A stretch of DNA of 64,000 nucleotides, taken from the NCBI GenBank assembly GCA_022578605.1, contig MU394051.1, forward strand, positions 62,001 through 126,000, read 5' to 3'. This DNA comes from Camillea tinctor. Taxonomy: Eukaryota; Ascomycota; Sordariomycetes; Xylariales; Xylariaceae. Position 1 is the stretch's first letter, and every line of letters begins with the position of its first letter. The position numbers and the translations under genes were made by a program. The notes under the pieces were generated by a model. That model worked only from the letters and a program-made list of their open reading frames with translations, ran no database searches and was not told the origin of the DNA. Positions 33,801-45,197 of this stretch are shown piece after piece.

Positions 33801-36800
33801 ATCACCTCACAAAACTAATCTCTATGGACGGCTGTCGTGGATCTAATCCAGAACTATCAGTCATATTTTGTGATTTGTACATACGAATTTTCTCCCCCCC
33901 TGTTCCATCCGCCCTTCGTCTATTTTTCTTCCCCTACCCGCGTCTTGGTACAATGGGAATTTTTTGGGTGTTGGTCGATGGGACTCTGGGTAATGGTAGG
34001 CGACCCGGTCTTCACAACTATTACTTTCTTTAATTCTTTTCCTTATAAAAAGGGAATAGTAACTAAAATGAGTTGTCACTTCACATCCCACATCATACGA
34101 TGATAGGCGCGCTGCGGCAGGATCCCGGAGAAAAAAAAAGAAACAGAATTGGCTGTCTGACGGACTGCCTAGTAGTCAAAGCTGTTATGACGATCATAAG
34201 GACAGCGGCACAGATCAAGATGCCCAGACCTGATTTGCAGCCGCGCAAAGCCAGCCAGCCACGTTGTTGTTGGCTAAAGCTTGCGCGAAGAGCGGCACGG
34301 ACACCTTCGAGGTTCTTTTCGGGGGGTTCTTGTCCAGTCTATACCTCACCTGCAAAGCGGCTCGAGGTCTCGTCCCCCGATTTATATAATCGTTCCGATG
34401 TATTTATGTACGATAGCCGCTATATACCTCATGTTTTTTTTGTTCTTGTTTTTTTCGCCACCTTTTCCCTACACTATACTCCCTTGGAAAATACGGATCT
34501 TCTGTTTCCAAAGAGATCTCGTGGACTGCGGCTAATCACCGAAGGAGACGAGACAGGCCTCAACCGACAAGCCATTGTTATACAAGGCTCAATTTCTCGG
34601 CTTTCGGGTAATTTACATATGATGCATCATTTATCTCTCTCTGAATTCAGAAGTCGACGAACGAGGCGTTGACTGCGCTGCTCATTCGGCCGATACCGAG
34701 TACATGCTTCTCGTCATTAATTGCCGAGTTTGCTGGCCACCCCCCAAGCAACCGAAACGTTACTGGCATCCGAGCGGTTGGTGTGCCCCTTGGTATACGA
34801 CGCATTAATCAGAGAGAGGGCCTCGCATCAAATGGGTTGCGTCCGCAACCATGACTCAAAGCAAGCAGCGTCAATCTTTCCCCTTAGATCCCTCGAATCC
34901 CGTGAGAGGCCAAGCGCAAGTAACAGGGGTTTCCTCTTTTTTTTTTTTATCTCGTTTTCTGATCAGGACCGATCCTTCGGTTATCTCATTTTCTGACGCT
35001 TAGAGACGCAGAAGTGCCCATTTACTAAATTAACAACTAATTTTTCCGGGTAATACTGAGAAATTAGCTCCTAGATGTTCTCGTAACCACGAGGTGCAAA
35101 CCACCATCTCGATATCACGTCGCATATTGGCGCATTCCTCTCCGTTGTAGCCACGCCAGATCTTCGTCTCGGTGGCATATCGGACTTCTCGTTTCCAGGG
35201 GGGGTGTAGTACCTGCTAGAAAAGCCCAGTCGCGTTGCGTTCGCTCGCTAGGCCCCAGTGTAGGGTTGCAAATGGAAAGTGTTCTTTCCCCCAAGACCAG
35301 GAATCTTACTTTCTGGCCATAAGTATACTAAGGTAATAACGATAAACGATATCTTAGTTCGAAATTACCACTTGAGCAGGTAATTTACGGCAATCCTTAG
35401 CGAGTTGATGAGCCTCTCTCCGACTCGATGGGCCGTCCCGACATGCTTGCACTTCGCTCTACTACAGTTGACATGCGTCTGGAATGTAATCTCGGTGTGG
35501 ACTATGCAGTTAGGATATGTAATGTACAGTATACTACATATGCCAGACTCGCGCGGTCTCTGCATACCGGGTCCGGAACACTACCGTTTTGGCACTGCCC
35601 AGACAAGCCAGGGGCATCTTCTTCCAATGACACCTCTATAAACGTGCGGTATATCCCATTGGGCGAGATGATAGGGGTCACAACTTATGCAAGCACTTGT
35701 TGGTAATAGTTCAGTTCCAGAAAATGGCACCTGTAGCCAGCGTATGTTCAGTCCACACTTACCCAGGTTCCTCATCTTGCTCTCTCTGATCTGTCTACTG
35801 TTCTCCTTAATCGGCATTCAAATATGCCAAAAAGGATAGATGACATCCATATAATATAAAATAAACTCCTTGGACACTGTAGTAGCAAACACGTAATAAT
35901 AAGGGCTTCAGTAGGGATATAGATAAATGATCTAATGAGCCGGTGCTGCGGACCAACAGGACGGAAGGGAGATCTTCGATTAATGCAAATCAGACGACTT
36001 CGGTGAGGGACTCAAATGGTTCTCGTTGTAAACCCCCCTGCTTATTGGAACACAAGTCATCAAGCATTGTTATTTCCCGACCCGTCTCGCGGGTTCGATG
36101 ATGCGTCTATACTCTCGTGGCATCAAGAAAATTGAAAACCTACGTTCCCTATCGCCAGCCCCGTGATGGTTCGGAAGCCTCCACAATATCGTTCGAATGT
36201 AGTTTAGTATTCTATTCCAAGCGGAGGGGTCAGTGGGTAAGTGACGAACCCATTTAGTCACGTACATATATATTAACCCACTAAGATGAATAATAAAACG
36301 ATGGACCGTTGAGCATTCACAGCACCCCGTGGTCACGACCATCCAGAAGGGAGAGAATAATAGGACCCAATCGAAAGAAGAGACGGAATAGGTGTAGTTT
36401 TATCAGTGTCATCTCTTGTGTCCTTAGAGTAGAGGGAGTAGAAGAGGTAAAGTCAACCAGGGATCTCTATCTGTGCTCCGAAATGTACTCCGGAGTCTGT
36501 AATGCGCCGCGCTGAGCGCCTTCTTACTCGTCTGTCCTGGTTATCACCTAACGAAAACACTACCCTAGAAACCTAAAACCAGCCACCGGGCACGTCCGGA
36601 CTGGATAAAGCTGGAAGGGCTGCTCAGTGGTTTTCTAGCCTCGAAAGTTCGAGAACCGTGTGCCGTCAACTGTAGCCCCTGAGTCCTCCTCCTATGACTC
36701 CCGACCTGCGTAACGCGAGACGTGCGTGTTTTTCGACCACTACCCTCCGTCAAAACCTGAAAATCCTTCCAAGACAGGGAGAGGGTAAAAGTGAGAAGGG

Positions 36801-37553
36801 GAGGGGGGTGTTAGGCGGAAAGGAGGTCGTACGAGTTCTTGCGGATGAGCTTCCTGCAGAGAATAGATCACAAGTGACGATGCTGCTTCGAATCTAGAGG
36901 TCCAGGACACTTGGTTGGAGGATTTAGACATGCGTGAAATGTCATTGGCATGGGCTAAAATTCATCTGCCTGGAGCTGGCATGAGCACGTTGAAGAAGGG
37001 CGACATCTCTGGCACCCTGAGCCCACCACACCCCCTCCTCTCCAACAAATCCAGTGTCCCAGGGGGTTCCATTCAGGGATAGTGTCCGCGTATCCATGGC
37101 AATACTCTTTCTAGAAAGCCCCTCCAAAGATGTATAGTTGACTAATAAAAAATGTGCGTCTGGATTTTCTATGGGACCCTGAAGATACTACCAGCAGGGT
37201 CACTATAATGATTCTCCTAAAAGAGAAATGTCATCGTAGACTAAGGAAGAAATCTCTCTCAAGTGAACTGTACGGTCTTCAATGATCTTTTCGTTTATTT
37301 GAAAGAAAGGGAAGAAGAATAATAAAAAGAAGAGACGACGAATACCCCTAAATTACAACTATATTTTATCTTTAAACACCAGTCTTGTTTATCGTTATTC
37401 CAAGTCCTCTATGCTAACATCCAAGTCTAAGGAGAAAGAAAGGAGGAAAGATAAAACAAGAAGAAAAAATATTAGGTATCCCCCTCTCTCCTCATCTACC
37501 CACCCACCCTTCCTTCCTTCTCGCTCCCTCACCGCCACCAGCCAGTCCACTCT
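30871..37553. other. Gene-poor region with only short open frames
   Basis: In these 6.7 kb I find no gene with recognisable domains. A GTAAG pentanucleotide repeat lies at 30939-30966 and a TTTTA repeat at 32905-32936. The longest open frame (34073-34672, plus, 199 codons) has no motif and is within chance expectation for this window. A 100-codon open frame ending at 32573 (minus) follows a TATA-like CTATAAAAAA but has no in-frame ATG near its 5' end. Parts may be leader or promoter of distant genes, non-coding RNA, or decayed sequence. Confidence 0.45.
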
Positions 37554-38538
37554 TCAAGCGACGCCACATGTGAACACGACATCGAACCTGCCATTAGCCG
37601 ACGAGATGATGGCCTGGTTGCCATCCTGGACGTAGACCTGGTCCGTGTCGCAGCGCTCGTTGAGCCAAGCGTGGGCAGCGCGGTTCGCGGGGCGGTCCCC
37701 GGCCGGCGCGTCGACGACGGCGGCGAGGACCAGGTTGCCGGCAGCGTTGCGCACGAGCGCGTCGGCGGGCGCGCCCGACAGCAGCTCGGGCGCCGAACAC
37801 CCGCGCGCCAGCCCCGACCCGTCCGTCGTCGCCAGCCGCACGCCCCCATCGCACCCCTCCAGGAACGATATGTCCCCCCACGCCGTGCCCCCCGACAGCG
37901 AGAACTCGACCCACGTCCCCAGCGTGTGCGCCGCGCCGTCGAGGAGCGCCCGAGACGTCCCCCGCACCACGCGCCCCTGGAACGTCGGACATACTTGCAT
38001 GAAGGCGCGGGTTCCTCGGGAGATCTAAGAGGGAGGGGTTGGAAGAAGGGAGCAGAGGGCTCGTGGTTAGCTAGGTTACCCTCCTTCTTTATCTCTCTTC
38101 CTCTCTTCTCTTTTCTAGGCACCCGACGGAAAGGGGGGAGGGGGGAGGGGGGAATGTAGAGGACATCGAGATACTAGAGTATAGAGTTGTGAATGCTTAC
38201 GGTGAGGTATTTCCATGGGTGCCAGTCCCGGCTGTTTTCGTAGAGGAAGTATTGGACGTTCGGGTCGTTATCCTCGTTGGTCACCCAGATACCTGGGCCT
38301 TCCTCCGGATCGCCCTCTAGGTACGTGTGTTTCGTTAACGTCATGCTGACTCTATTGCGACGGTTTAATACCCTTCACCGGGCTTGGAGTGGCACTAACT
38401 CGTAGCAATTGTTGATTCATTTGCACCTCCGCAATATTTTATTTGTCTTCGTTGTATCGGCACTGCGCTACTGTGGGAGAGGTTTGTCAGGGCGCCGACG
38501 GCGACAAGGATAAGACTAGAGAATGTGCTGGTACGCAT
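37554..38538 (-). CDS. Secreted protein of unrecognised family
   Basis: Minus-strand exons are 38538-38400, 38349-38201 and 38024-37554, with introns of 50 and 176 bp, giving 252 residues. The start is chosen because it provides a clear signal peptide (MRTSTFSSLILVAVGALTNL, followed by SHSSA) and then a dibasic QRRQ that could be a Kex2 site. The mature part has six Cys or so, with aromatic-rich conserved-looking segments (PGIWVTNEDNDPNVQYFLYE, NSRDWHPWKYLTI) and a beta-rich domain (GTWVEFSLSGGTAWGDISFL, EGCDGGVRLATTDGSG). The protein ends FDVVFTCGVA. The third exon is much more GC-rich than the flanks. The first intron's acceptor (AATAGAG) is the least certain junction; an internal Met (38344) would give a form without the signal peptide. 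Probably extracellular; no enzymatic motif recognised. Confidence 0.7.
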
Positions 38539-40630
38539 ATTGACGAGGAAGTTTTGTTAATAGGTAAAGGATATGGTGTTGATTTCAGGTTCGAAACTGC
38601 TTCGTTGCGTTATCCTTGATCCTGGAGTGATGTCGGGTGCGTTTCTTAATAGTCAAAAGAGTGTCAAACTTTGGCCTTTATAATCTTAACGAAAGAAAAA
38701 TTCATCTTGTTAAAACGGAATGGTCTTCATCCTAACTTGAGGGTTATAGGCTTAAGCATTTCACTGAGTCCATTATGAGAAGAATAGGTATGCTGGGCAC
38801 CCAATTGTTACTCGCAAAATCTAATTTCGTTCTTTCTTGATAGAGAAGAAACGTAACGGTTCCAACCTCCCATAGTCATACTAAGTGATAAAGTCTGTTC
38901 GTTTAGGCCAAGTCCGATGGCCTGGTTCTAGTTATTATAGAACTCAGGAGGTTACGACTTGTATGAAGATTCCATCGTTTTCTAATTTCCTTTTCACGGT
39001 ATACTATAATTGTATCAGTCGATATACGTAACGGGAGTCAGACTTACCCAGGCACATGAATAATTATTATGAACATGCTGGCTTGGGGGTCAACAGGCTG
39101 AAGCCAGCCTAAATAAGGACTTCCTAGGGGTCAGATGCCACGATGTATCTAGATGGAAGTCCGAAGTCTCTTAAGTTTGCTCAATATCCGCCTGCTAGAT
39201 TACAGCTGCCCTTCTTCGCGTAAATGAATTCTGGGCCAGTCGAGTATGTATACAGCGTTTTGAAGTCAAATGTGACTTTTCTAAAGACCACCAAGTAGGA
39301 GTTAATAAGCCTCGCAAGGTCCACTCGCGGCTTCATTTATAGCGGGTAGGAAGTGTTATGATATCGGTCAACTAGTTCAATCAATATAACATGTTAGTAT
39401 ACAAATGGTTATAGAGCCTAAATTCGAGCGGGATGACGGCCTTTATTTTTATGTATTACTATTATATTTTCTGCAACCAGCAGATGCAACGGGTACCGGC
39501 AGGCTTCTCTAATGGCATATGTTACATCTGTTTACTGTTGGCATCTTCCCTATCGTTAATGATCTATATTATTTTTTGACAATAGGTTTTTTATAGTTCT
39601 TGTAATGAGTTACCCAAGGTAGATAGAAAAAAGTCTTATACGTCTAAGCTAGCACATACATATAACCCTCATTGTTTTTATGTCCACAGAAGCTAATCGT
39701 CAGGTGTACTTAGACCTGCTGAAAGAGGGGCTTGCATGTCGCCACTTACATACCCACACTGCATGAGGGCCTATTACACAACACTTGTTGGAGATTAAAG
39801 ATAATAGCCTGCCCCCATGGCTAGGATAAATGTGAAAAGGGAACATGATAAATAAATACTTAAAATTATTCCAATATTTGCCTCTTTAACATAATAATTT
39901 CTCTTAACTCACACATTAAGTCAATTGGCAGCGTAGATACATCTATTAATACCACTTACCTAACCTTAAGTATCGAGGCATTATGACTAGGACAACAGAG
40001 AGCATAAGACCTATTGACGCAAACAAATCCCCGATAGGTAGATCATGACGAAACAAGCAATCAACAACTTATTTTAAGGGCTTCGCAGGTGTTACCGTGT
40101 GAAGTGAAACACGGTGCCGCTTTAGGCAGGTTGGTTTTGGTAGGCAAGTGAGTAGATGGGCAGACGGGTTCAATGTTAGTAAAGTTAAATACACTATGTA
40201 TAACGAGGGGCGGAGCATTGATACTAAACATGCACATATAGAAACAGTAGTGAGATCACATTTAAGTAGATTACAGCATAGAGTGTAACCTTTGACATCA
40301 AAGATGGAAGAATAAGCAAGCAGATTTCCCCAGAAACCAAAATCTCCTTCCAAAAAACTGGGACTGATGATTTCATGATGCTGTCAAAGATCGTGATCGC
40401 ACAATGACGTGCACAACACGATGGCCAGATGTATACAAATGTGACTGAAATGTATATATATATATATATATATAAAAGCCCTGCCAGCTCTGCTGGTACA
40501 AAAGGGCTGCTAGTTAACATGGTTTGAACTGCCATATAATTACCTATCTACCGATACTATATTGCCCACTTGCTCCTAAAGGCTTTCATACACCTACCGA
40601 CATAACTACATCTCTAACAACATCGGCACA
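38539..40630. other. AT-rich intergenic region
   Basis: These 2.1 kb of AT-rich DNA contain the secreted-protein promoter and the leader of the next plus-strand gene. A TA dinucleotide repeat (40451-40474) lies 155 bp upstream of that start. Overlapping minus-strand open frames (40069-40535) are hydrophobic because of AT-rich codons and look spurious. Confidence 0.45.
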
Positions 40631-41290
40631 ATGGTCACAACACCCGAGACACTCAATAAAATTGCTGGACAGGCTGAAAGAGACCTCAACTCATACCAGG
40701 CAAGGACGGGCGCGCGCAAGTCTTCCCCGAGCGATGAGGCGGGTGTCGATACCACAGTCGAGAACAAATTTCCCGGGGCTGAAGTTAGGTACGACAAGGA
40801 TTTGAGCACCAACGCTGGGTACAACAAGAGGATTCCACCTGAGGAAGGTGGTGAGCTCGATTCACGTGGGCGGTAAGCATCTCATGCACCTTTTTATTAT
40901 ATTTGAGTCAATCGATTAACACCTGCTAGGGCAACACGAGGCGAGCACTTCGAGGGTATAGGGGGGCCAGAGCACAAATTGGCCCAGCAAGAACGTGATT
41001 ACGGTGGCTTTGACAACCTCGACGCAACCGGTAAGCAACAGCGAGACATAAGCTCTCAAGACGTCACGGATTCTACTATTCCACAGCATAAGGAAGGGGA
41101 TATGCTAGCAGCTGGGAAAGAGGCAGTATCCTCGAACATCGAGGGAACTAAGTATGCTCCGCGCAAGGAGCACTTCAAGGGTTCGGAATACTACACCCCA
41201 GAGAGCGTACCAGGTAGCATATCTGCCGAGGGATACGAGGCACCGCCCAGCGTGACCGAATCCTCTCCGGAAGCCGAACGATACGCCTAA
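40631..41290 (+). CDS. Small hydrophilic stress-type protein
   Basis: Exons 40631-40872 and 40930-41290 flank a 57-bp intron and encode 200 residues. The protein is highly charged and almost free of Cys and Trp, with Gly/Glu/Lys-rich low-hydrophobicity sequence like LEA-type or conidiation-associated fungal proteins. Recognisable conserved pieces are ETLNKIAGQAERDLNSYQA, VENKFPGAEVRYDKDL, AGYNKRIPPEEGGELDSRGR, the spliced ATRGEHFEGIGGPEHKLA, and the tail RKEHFKGSEYYTPESVPGSI. I recall similar uncharacterised proteins across Sordariomycetes and Eurotiomycetes. No catalytic residues or signal are visible; a desiccation or stress role is only an inference from composition. Confidence 0.8.
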
Positions 41291-41800
41291 AGTTTAAACC
41301 AGCTCACATGGAGGACTAGCTATCTGCCGAAGCCTGTATACATTAATTAGTTGAACTACAAACTGGCCAATGCAATGATGCCATAAATTTAAACAACGAT
41401 ATTACATGTACATTTTTAAATAGGACGTTGCTTTGTTGTGGTTCTCTGTACCAAGGATACTTCCAAGACGCAGTGCTAGACGAGCGTGTATAAGGCTACA
41501 GCTACCTCTTCGTATCAAATCCATAAAACCTCAGACTCTTATAATATAAATACTACAATTATATGTGTGTGTGTGTTCCTCCTTATAGTATCATAGTTCA
41601 ATCCTGGATTTTAAGCATCTCTAGTCTATACTGCGAAGAAACAGAACTACAACGATAGCTTCTAATAGATTTTCATAATGGATCCCCCCTTTTCGCTCCT
41701 TTCTATTTGATTATTATAGATTGTCCCAGTTAAAGACAGTTGTATTGTCGACTGTATTTAGGAATATATCAAGTACTACAACATGTATTCCAATACACAT
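41291..41800. other. Intergenic region
   Basis: This AT-rich 3' UTR and spacer has a short GT repeat at 41563-41574. It ends at the first LTR-like insertion. Confidence 0.4.
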
Positions 41801-41924
41801 TGTCACAAGGGACCAAGCAAATGCTTAGGCAATCAATACGTTATTGTGCGAGAAACTAGACTACAACTATGGATATCATTGTTACCTATATACAAGAACC
41901 TTCGTTCCTGGCTAACCCCTGACA
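41801..41924 (+). mobile_element. Short solo-LTR-like insertion, copy A
   Basis: This 124-bp element has terminal TGTCA...TGACA inverted ends and is flanked on both sides by CACAT (41796-41800 and 41925-41929), a perfect 5-bp target-site duplication. Its sequence is closely repeated at 43046 and 44118 (shared GGGACCAAGCAA, ACCTATATACAAG and CTAACCCCTGACA blocks). TG...CA ends with 5-bp duplications are diagnostic of LTR-retrotransposon integration. No internal coding region is present, so it is a solo LTR or a very small LTR-derived element. Confidence 0.8.
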
Positions 41925-42102
41925 CACATCAATAATATCCATCCTAGGATAGGAAGTCAGGTAGCAACTTAGTTTGATACGAGTCTCCTTAACAGCCGAA
42001 AAAAAAGGTAAACTAATATTCATTGAAATTTTCGAAGATCTATCCTAAATATAATTTATAAGTTTATCTAGGGTCTACCAGCATGATAAAAGCCAATACT
42101 TC

Positions 42103-42879
42103 TTATTCCATGTTTTTCTCCCTTATGCAGTTCGCCATGTGCTTCGAAGGCAAAACAGTGCCCTGATACCACTCCAACCAATGTTTTTGTGCTGCGTCTA
42201 GCTTCGGCACCTTAGCAAGAACCATGACAAGTTTCTCTCCTTCTGACCGTAATGCGTGTGCCTCTATGACACAAGCTACATCCACTTGATTCAGTTAGCA
42301 AGTTATCATGAAATTGATGAATATGGCTATATATACTTGACCTAGGAAACGGTACATTGACCTGTCCTTCACCCCACATGGCATCCAACCCATTTACGAC
42401 AACTAGACCATCCGCATAGCTTTCTGGCGTTTCATTCCAAACCTGAGCTGTCTGACTCAAAGATGGCGAGAGTATTTCGTTCAATCGTGCCGTGGTGAAT
42501 GGGGTTGGTCCGATTTGAACTAGCTCTATGATCATGGTGTCTATATCAACAGTAGCGAGTCTGAAAAATCCTTTCCATTGCTTTTCGGAGATTTTAAACA
42601 TATACCACATGCCTATCTCTCGAGTGAAGAGATTATTGATGGTATGTGTAGTGTAGGATGTATGGATGAATCCCCAAGTCTTAAAGACACGTTAGCTTAC
42701 GATAACGGGGTACTTAGAGAGTAGAGATGCTTCTGATGTGGGCTTACTGAACGATCGGGGGTTCTGCCAGCGTGTTTCGGATACCATTTGACTGCATATA
42801 CCATATCAGGTTCTAGGCTGCTTTGGTCCTTGGCCAAATGTACATCATTAACACTCAACTTGAAGTCCTGAGCCGTCAT
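42103..42879 (-). CDS. Small protein of unknown function, three exons
   Basis: Minus-strand exons are 42879-42748, 42616-42337 and 42284-42103, with introns of 131 and 52 bp, giving about 197 residues. The last intron has branch point TGCTAAC and two in-frame acceptors 9 nt apart (CAAG ending 42285 and GTAG ending 42276), so a 194-residue form is equally possible. The first-intron acceptor (TCGAGAG) is chosen on phase. Visible segments are FKLSVNDVHLAKDQSSLEP, VYAVKWYPKHAG, YMFKISEKQWKGFFRL, VWNETPESYADGLVVVNGLD and the C-terminal KLVMVLAKVPKLDAAQKHWL. A C-terminal dimeric alpha/beta-barrel-like unit is conceivable, but I do not recognise the family. It lies between LTR-like copies A and B. 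Confidence 0.55.
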
Positions 42880-43045
42880 CTTGACAGGACTTTGAGGCCG
42901 GCGTGGGTGACATATAAAGTATGTTTCTTGGGTTTCTTCGAGTGTTATGGTAGGTAGTAAGTTTGATGGTGTGAATTGCTTCGAGCATGGTAGAAAGTTA
43001 CGAAGATAGATATCATGACCAGTATTTATATAGTAGCCATAAACA
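42880..43045. promoter_or_regulatory. Upstream region of the small three-exon gene
   Basis: These 166 bp separate the start codon of the minus-strand gene at 42879 from LTR-like copy B, so any upstream promoter elements are either very close or interrupted by the insertion. Confidence 0.4.
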
Positions 43046-43186
43046 TGTCACGAGGGACCAAGCAAGTACTAGGTACAAGTGCTTAGGTAATCAATACGTT
43101 GTTGTGCGAGGAACTGACTACAACTATGGATGTCACTGTTACCTATATACAAGTATCTCTTCTTTGTTCCTTCCTAACCCCTGACA
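43046..43186 (+). mobile_element. Short solo-LTR-like insertion, copy B
   Basis: This 141-bp copy is bounded by TGTCA...TGACA and flanked by AAACA on both sides (43041-43045, 43187-43191). Relative to copies A and C it carries about 13 extra bases near 43073-43085 that look like a local duplication of the AAGTGCTTAGG segment. It has the same orientation as copies A and C. Confidence 0.82.
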
Positions 43187-44117
43187 AAACATCTCAATGG
43201 AAATGATGAAAAGGGGGGTTGGAGGGGGGCGTTCATCGTTTGCTATTGTGTTCTATATTTACACTCATTGATCGATGAGACTGGTTAAAAAATACTAAAG
43301 TTTAGAGACATTGGTCTTGCTATACTTAATCATATGGCACACTTTATCATGGACCGAAAGGGATGAATTAGATAACTTTTAAAAACCTTGAGCCTCTTTA
43401 TCATGTGACAATTTTATCTTTCACGTCCTTGATAGATCGCATTAGGTATCTAAGTCAAACGTGTGATCAAGTACTCCATAGGAGGTTTTCCGCTTTTTGT
43501 TATTCTGGTTTGAATATGGCAAAGCACATGTTGGGAAAGTGACATGATGATCAGAATAGGAAATATAACGAGTGATCTGCAAATATTTGCGTAGAAAGGG
43601 GCTAGAGAAGAGCATATGTTGATTGTATTTCAAATGGGCGTGTAGTTAGTGATCTAAAGCCGGTCATAAGCCCTCAGGAAGCTCTTAGGGGTTTAAAGAA
43701 GCAGCTGACAATGACAACCCGGTTTATTTACATTTGGGGAGTCATTTATTTACTAAAGGGCTAATTTTCTTACTCCCGAGACAGTGTATCGGGAGAGCAT
43801 GTTTTACCTAAATAAAGAATAAACGACTTCCAGTGTTGAAGTGAAGCAATGGTATGCTCTGACCCTTGATAAAATACGACTGTTACAAGAACGTAAGGCT
43901 GGAATGATGTTGTACAAAATTCCGATAAAACCCCTATACAAACTACACAGGGGTTTTCAGTAACAAAGCCGCCTCGAAAAAAATCTGGCTTTGTCTTTTC
44001 TTTTCTATGGCATACGCATCTGACTGAGTTACTAAGGTCTACCAATTTGTGATTCTATCTCTTTTCACTCTTTAACCCAATGTTTCTTCTCAACTTTCTT
44101 AAGCTTCATAGACGTGG
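43187..44117. other. AT-rich spacer between LTR-like copies B and C
   Basis: These 930 bp are AT-rich. Open frames at 43442-43633 and 43770-44045 (minus) have no recognisable features. Nothing else is supported. Confidence 0.4.
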
Positions 44118-44243
44118 TGTCACGAGGGACCAAGCAAGTGCTTAGGTAATCAACATGTTGTTGTGCGAGGAACTGAGTATAACTGTGGATGTCACTGTGA
44201 CCTATATACAAGAACCTTTTTTATTCCTTCCTAACCCCTGACA
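44118..44243 (+). mobile_element. Short solo-LTR-like insertion, copy C
   Basis: This 126-bp element with TGTCA...TGACA ends is flanked by CGTGG on both sides (44113-44117, 44244-44248), a perfect 5-bp target-site duplication. It is very similar to copy B over its whole length and is probably a recent insertion. Confidence 0.83.
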
Positions 44244-44764
44244 CGTGGTGACCTTACTGTTATAACTATATATATTTACACAACAAAGCAATCATCGAAT
44301 TCCTCCTTACACCATGGCATAGCAGGAGGTCAGGTTCAAGCTAATTCATAAAATAATTCCTTGTATATCGATTATATATCACAGCATAAGTTGGACGAGA
44401 CATACCGATGTTCATTTGCTTAACACTAGGTTAGGGAGTTACTAAAGCCTTTTAGTAAACTGAAAATTTCAGTGCCCTTGAAAGGGACGAGGGCGAGCTA
44501 AACCTAACAGCCTATATGTACAAAAGACTGTTGCATGGGTACATAGGAGTCTCTATCTACGATATTAATCAATAACGAACTACTTAGCAATTCTTGATTG
44601 AAAACGTGGCAAGTTAATCTCTCCACGGCTGGTAGGGAGGAACCTTTAACCATCTTTGTCTTATGACGCGGTGTAATTTTCATGCTGCAAGGGAAGAGGG
44701 CTAAGAATAGAAAGACAGGGAAGATTCAAAGCCGAGACATACTAATGATACGACCTTGAAACTT

Positions 44765-44914
44765 TGTGCCACGATGTGAACCCTGGACCAGGGAAATGTA
44801 ATCGTTGTTGAGTGAGGGACTAAGTTACCTATGGGGGCCAAACATTGCAGCCCGATCTACACATATACAAAAGTCTCTTTGTTCTATTTTCTGTTTAGAG
44901 CCCAGCTGAGCACA
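44765..44914 (+). mobile_element. Possible degenerate related LTR-like element
   Basis: This segment of about 150 bp starts TGTGCCACGATGTGAACC and ends GAGCACA, giving TGTGC/GCACA inverted ends. The ACTTT at 44761-44765 recurs at 44914-44918 and overlaps the element ends, so the duplication is not cleanly separable. Internally it shares the order and rough spacing of GTAATCGTTGTTGAGTGAGG and CACATATACAA-type blocks with copies A-C, but with many differences. It may be an older family member. Confidence 0.4.
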
Positions 44915-45022
44915 CTTTATGTGCTTCTTGCTAAAGCCGAACTGAACGGAACCCCTCGGCTCTGAGGAATTCTATATATGGTGTTGACCGGTGTTGAATT
45001 CTTCTTTCCTTCTTTCCCCTAC

Positions 45023-45023
<1 letters not shown>

Positions 45024-45080
<57 letters not shown>

Positions 45081-45089
45081 CATATATAT
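45024..45089. repeat. Compound (CA)n(TA)n microsatellite
   Basis: About 17 CA units are followed directly by about 15 TA units. This is a purine-pyrimidine alternating tract of roughly 65 bp, prone to slippage and non-B structure, lying about 110 bp upstream of the Gly-rich open frame. Confidence 0.9.
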
Positions 45090-45197
45090 TAAACCAACAA
45101 CAGGGTCAACATTACCATATTCAAACACGCCTTCCAGCCAAGGTCACAAGCAACGAATCCTCTCCTCCACTCAGCTGTGAGGCACATATCAGAGACA

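Noticed and set aside
34073..34672. 199-codon plus-strand open frame in the gene desert
   Set aside because: About one frame of this length is expected by chance in 64 kb. Composition is erratic and no domain, signal or splice logic is visible.
37594..38159. Overlapping Arg-rich frames on both strands over the secreted-protein exon
   Set aside because: Shadows of the GC-rich third exon; only the frame with the signal peptide and splice continuity is protein-like.
41796..43191. LTR-like copies A and B as the two LTRs of one retrotransposon carrying the gene between them
   Set aside because: Each copy has its own different target duplication (CACAT and AAACA), so they are separate insertions, and the gene between them has no retroelement domain.
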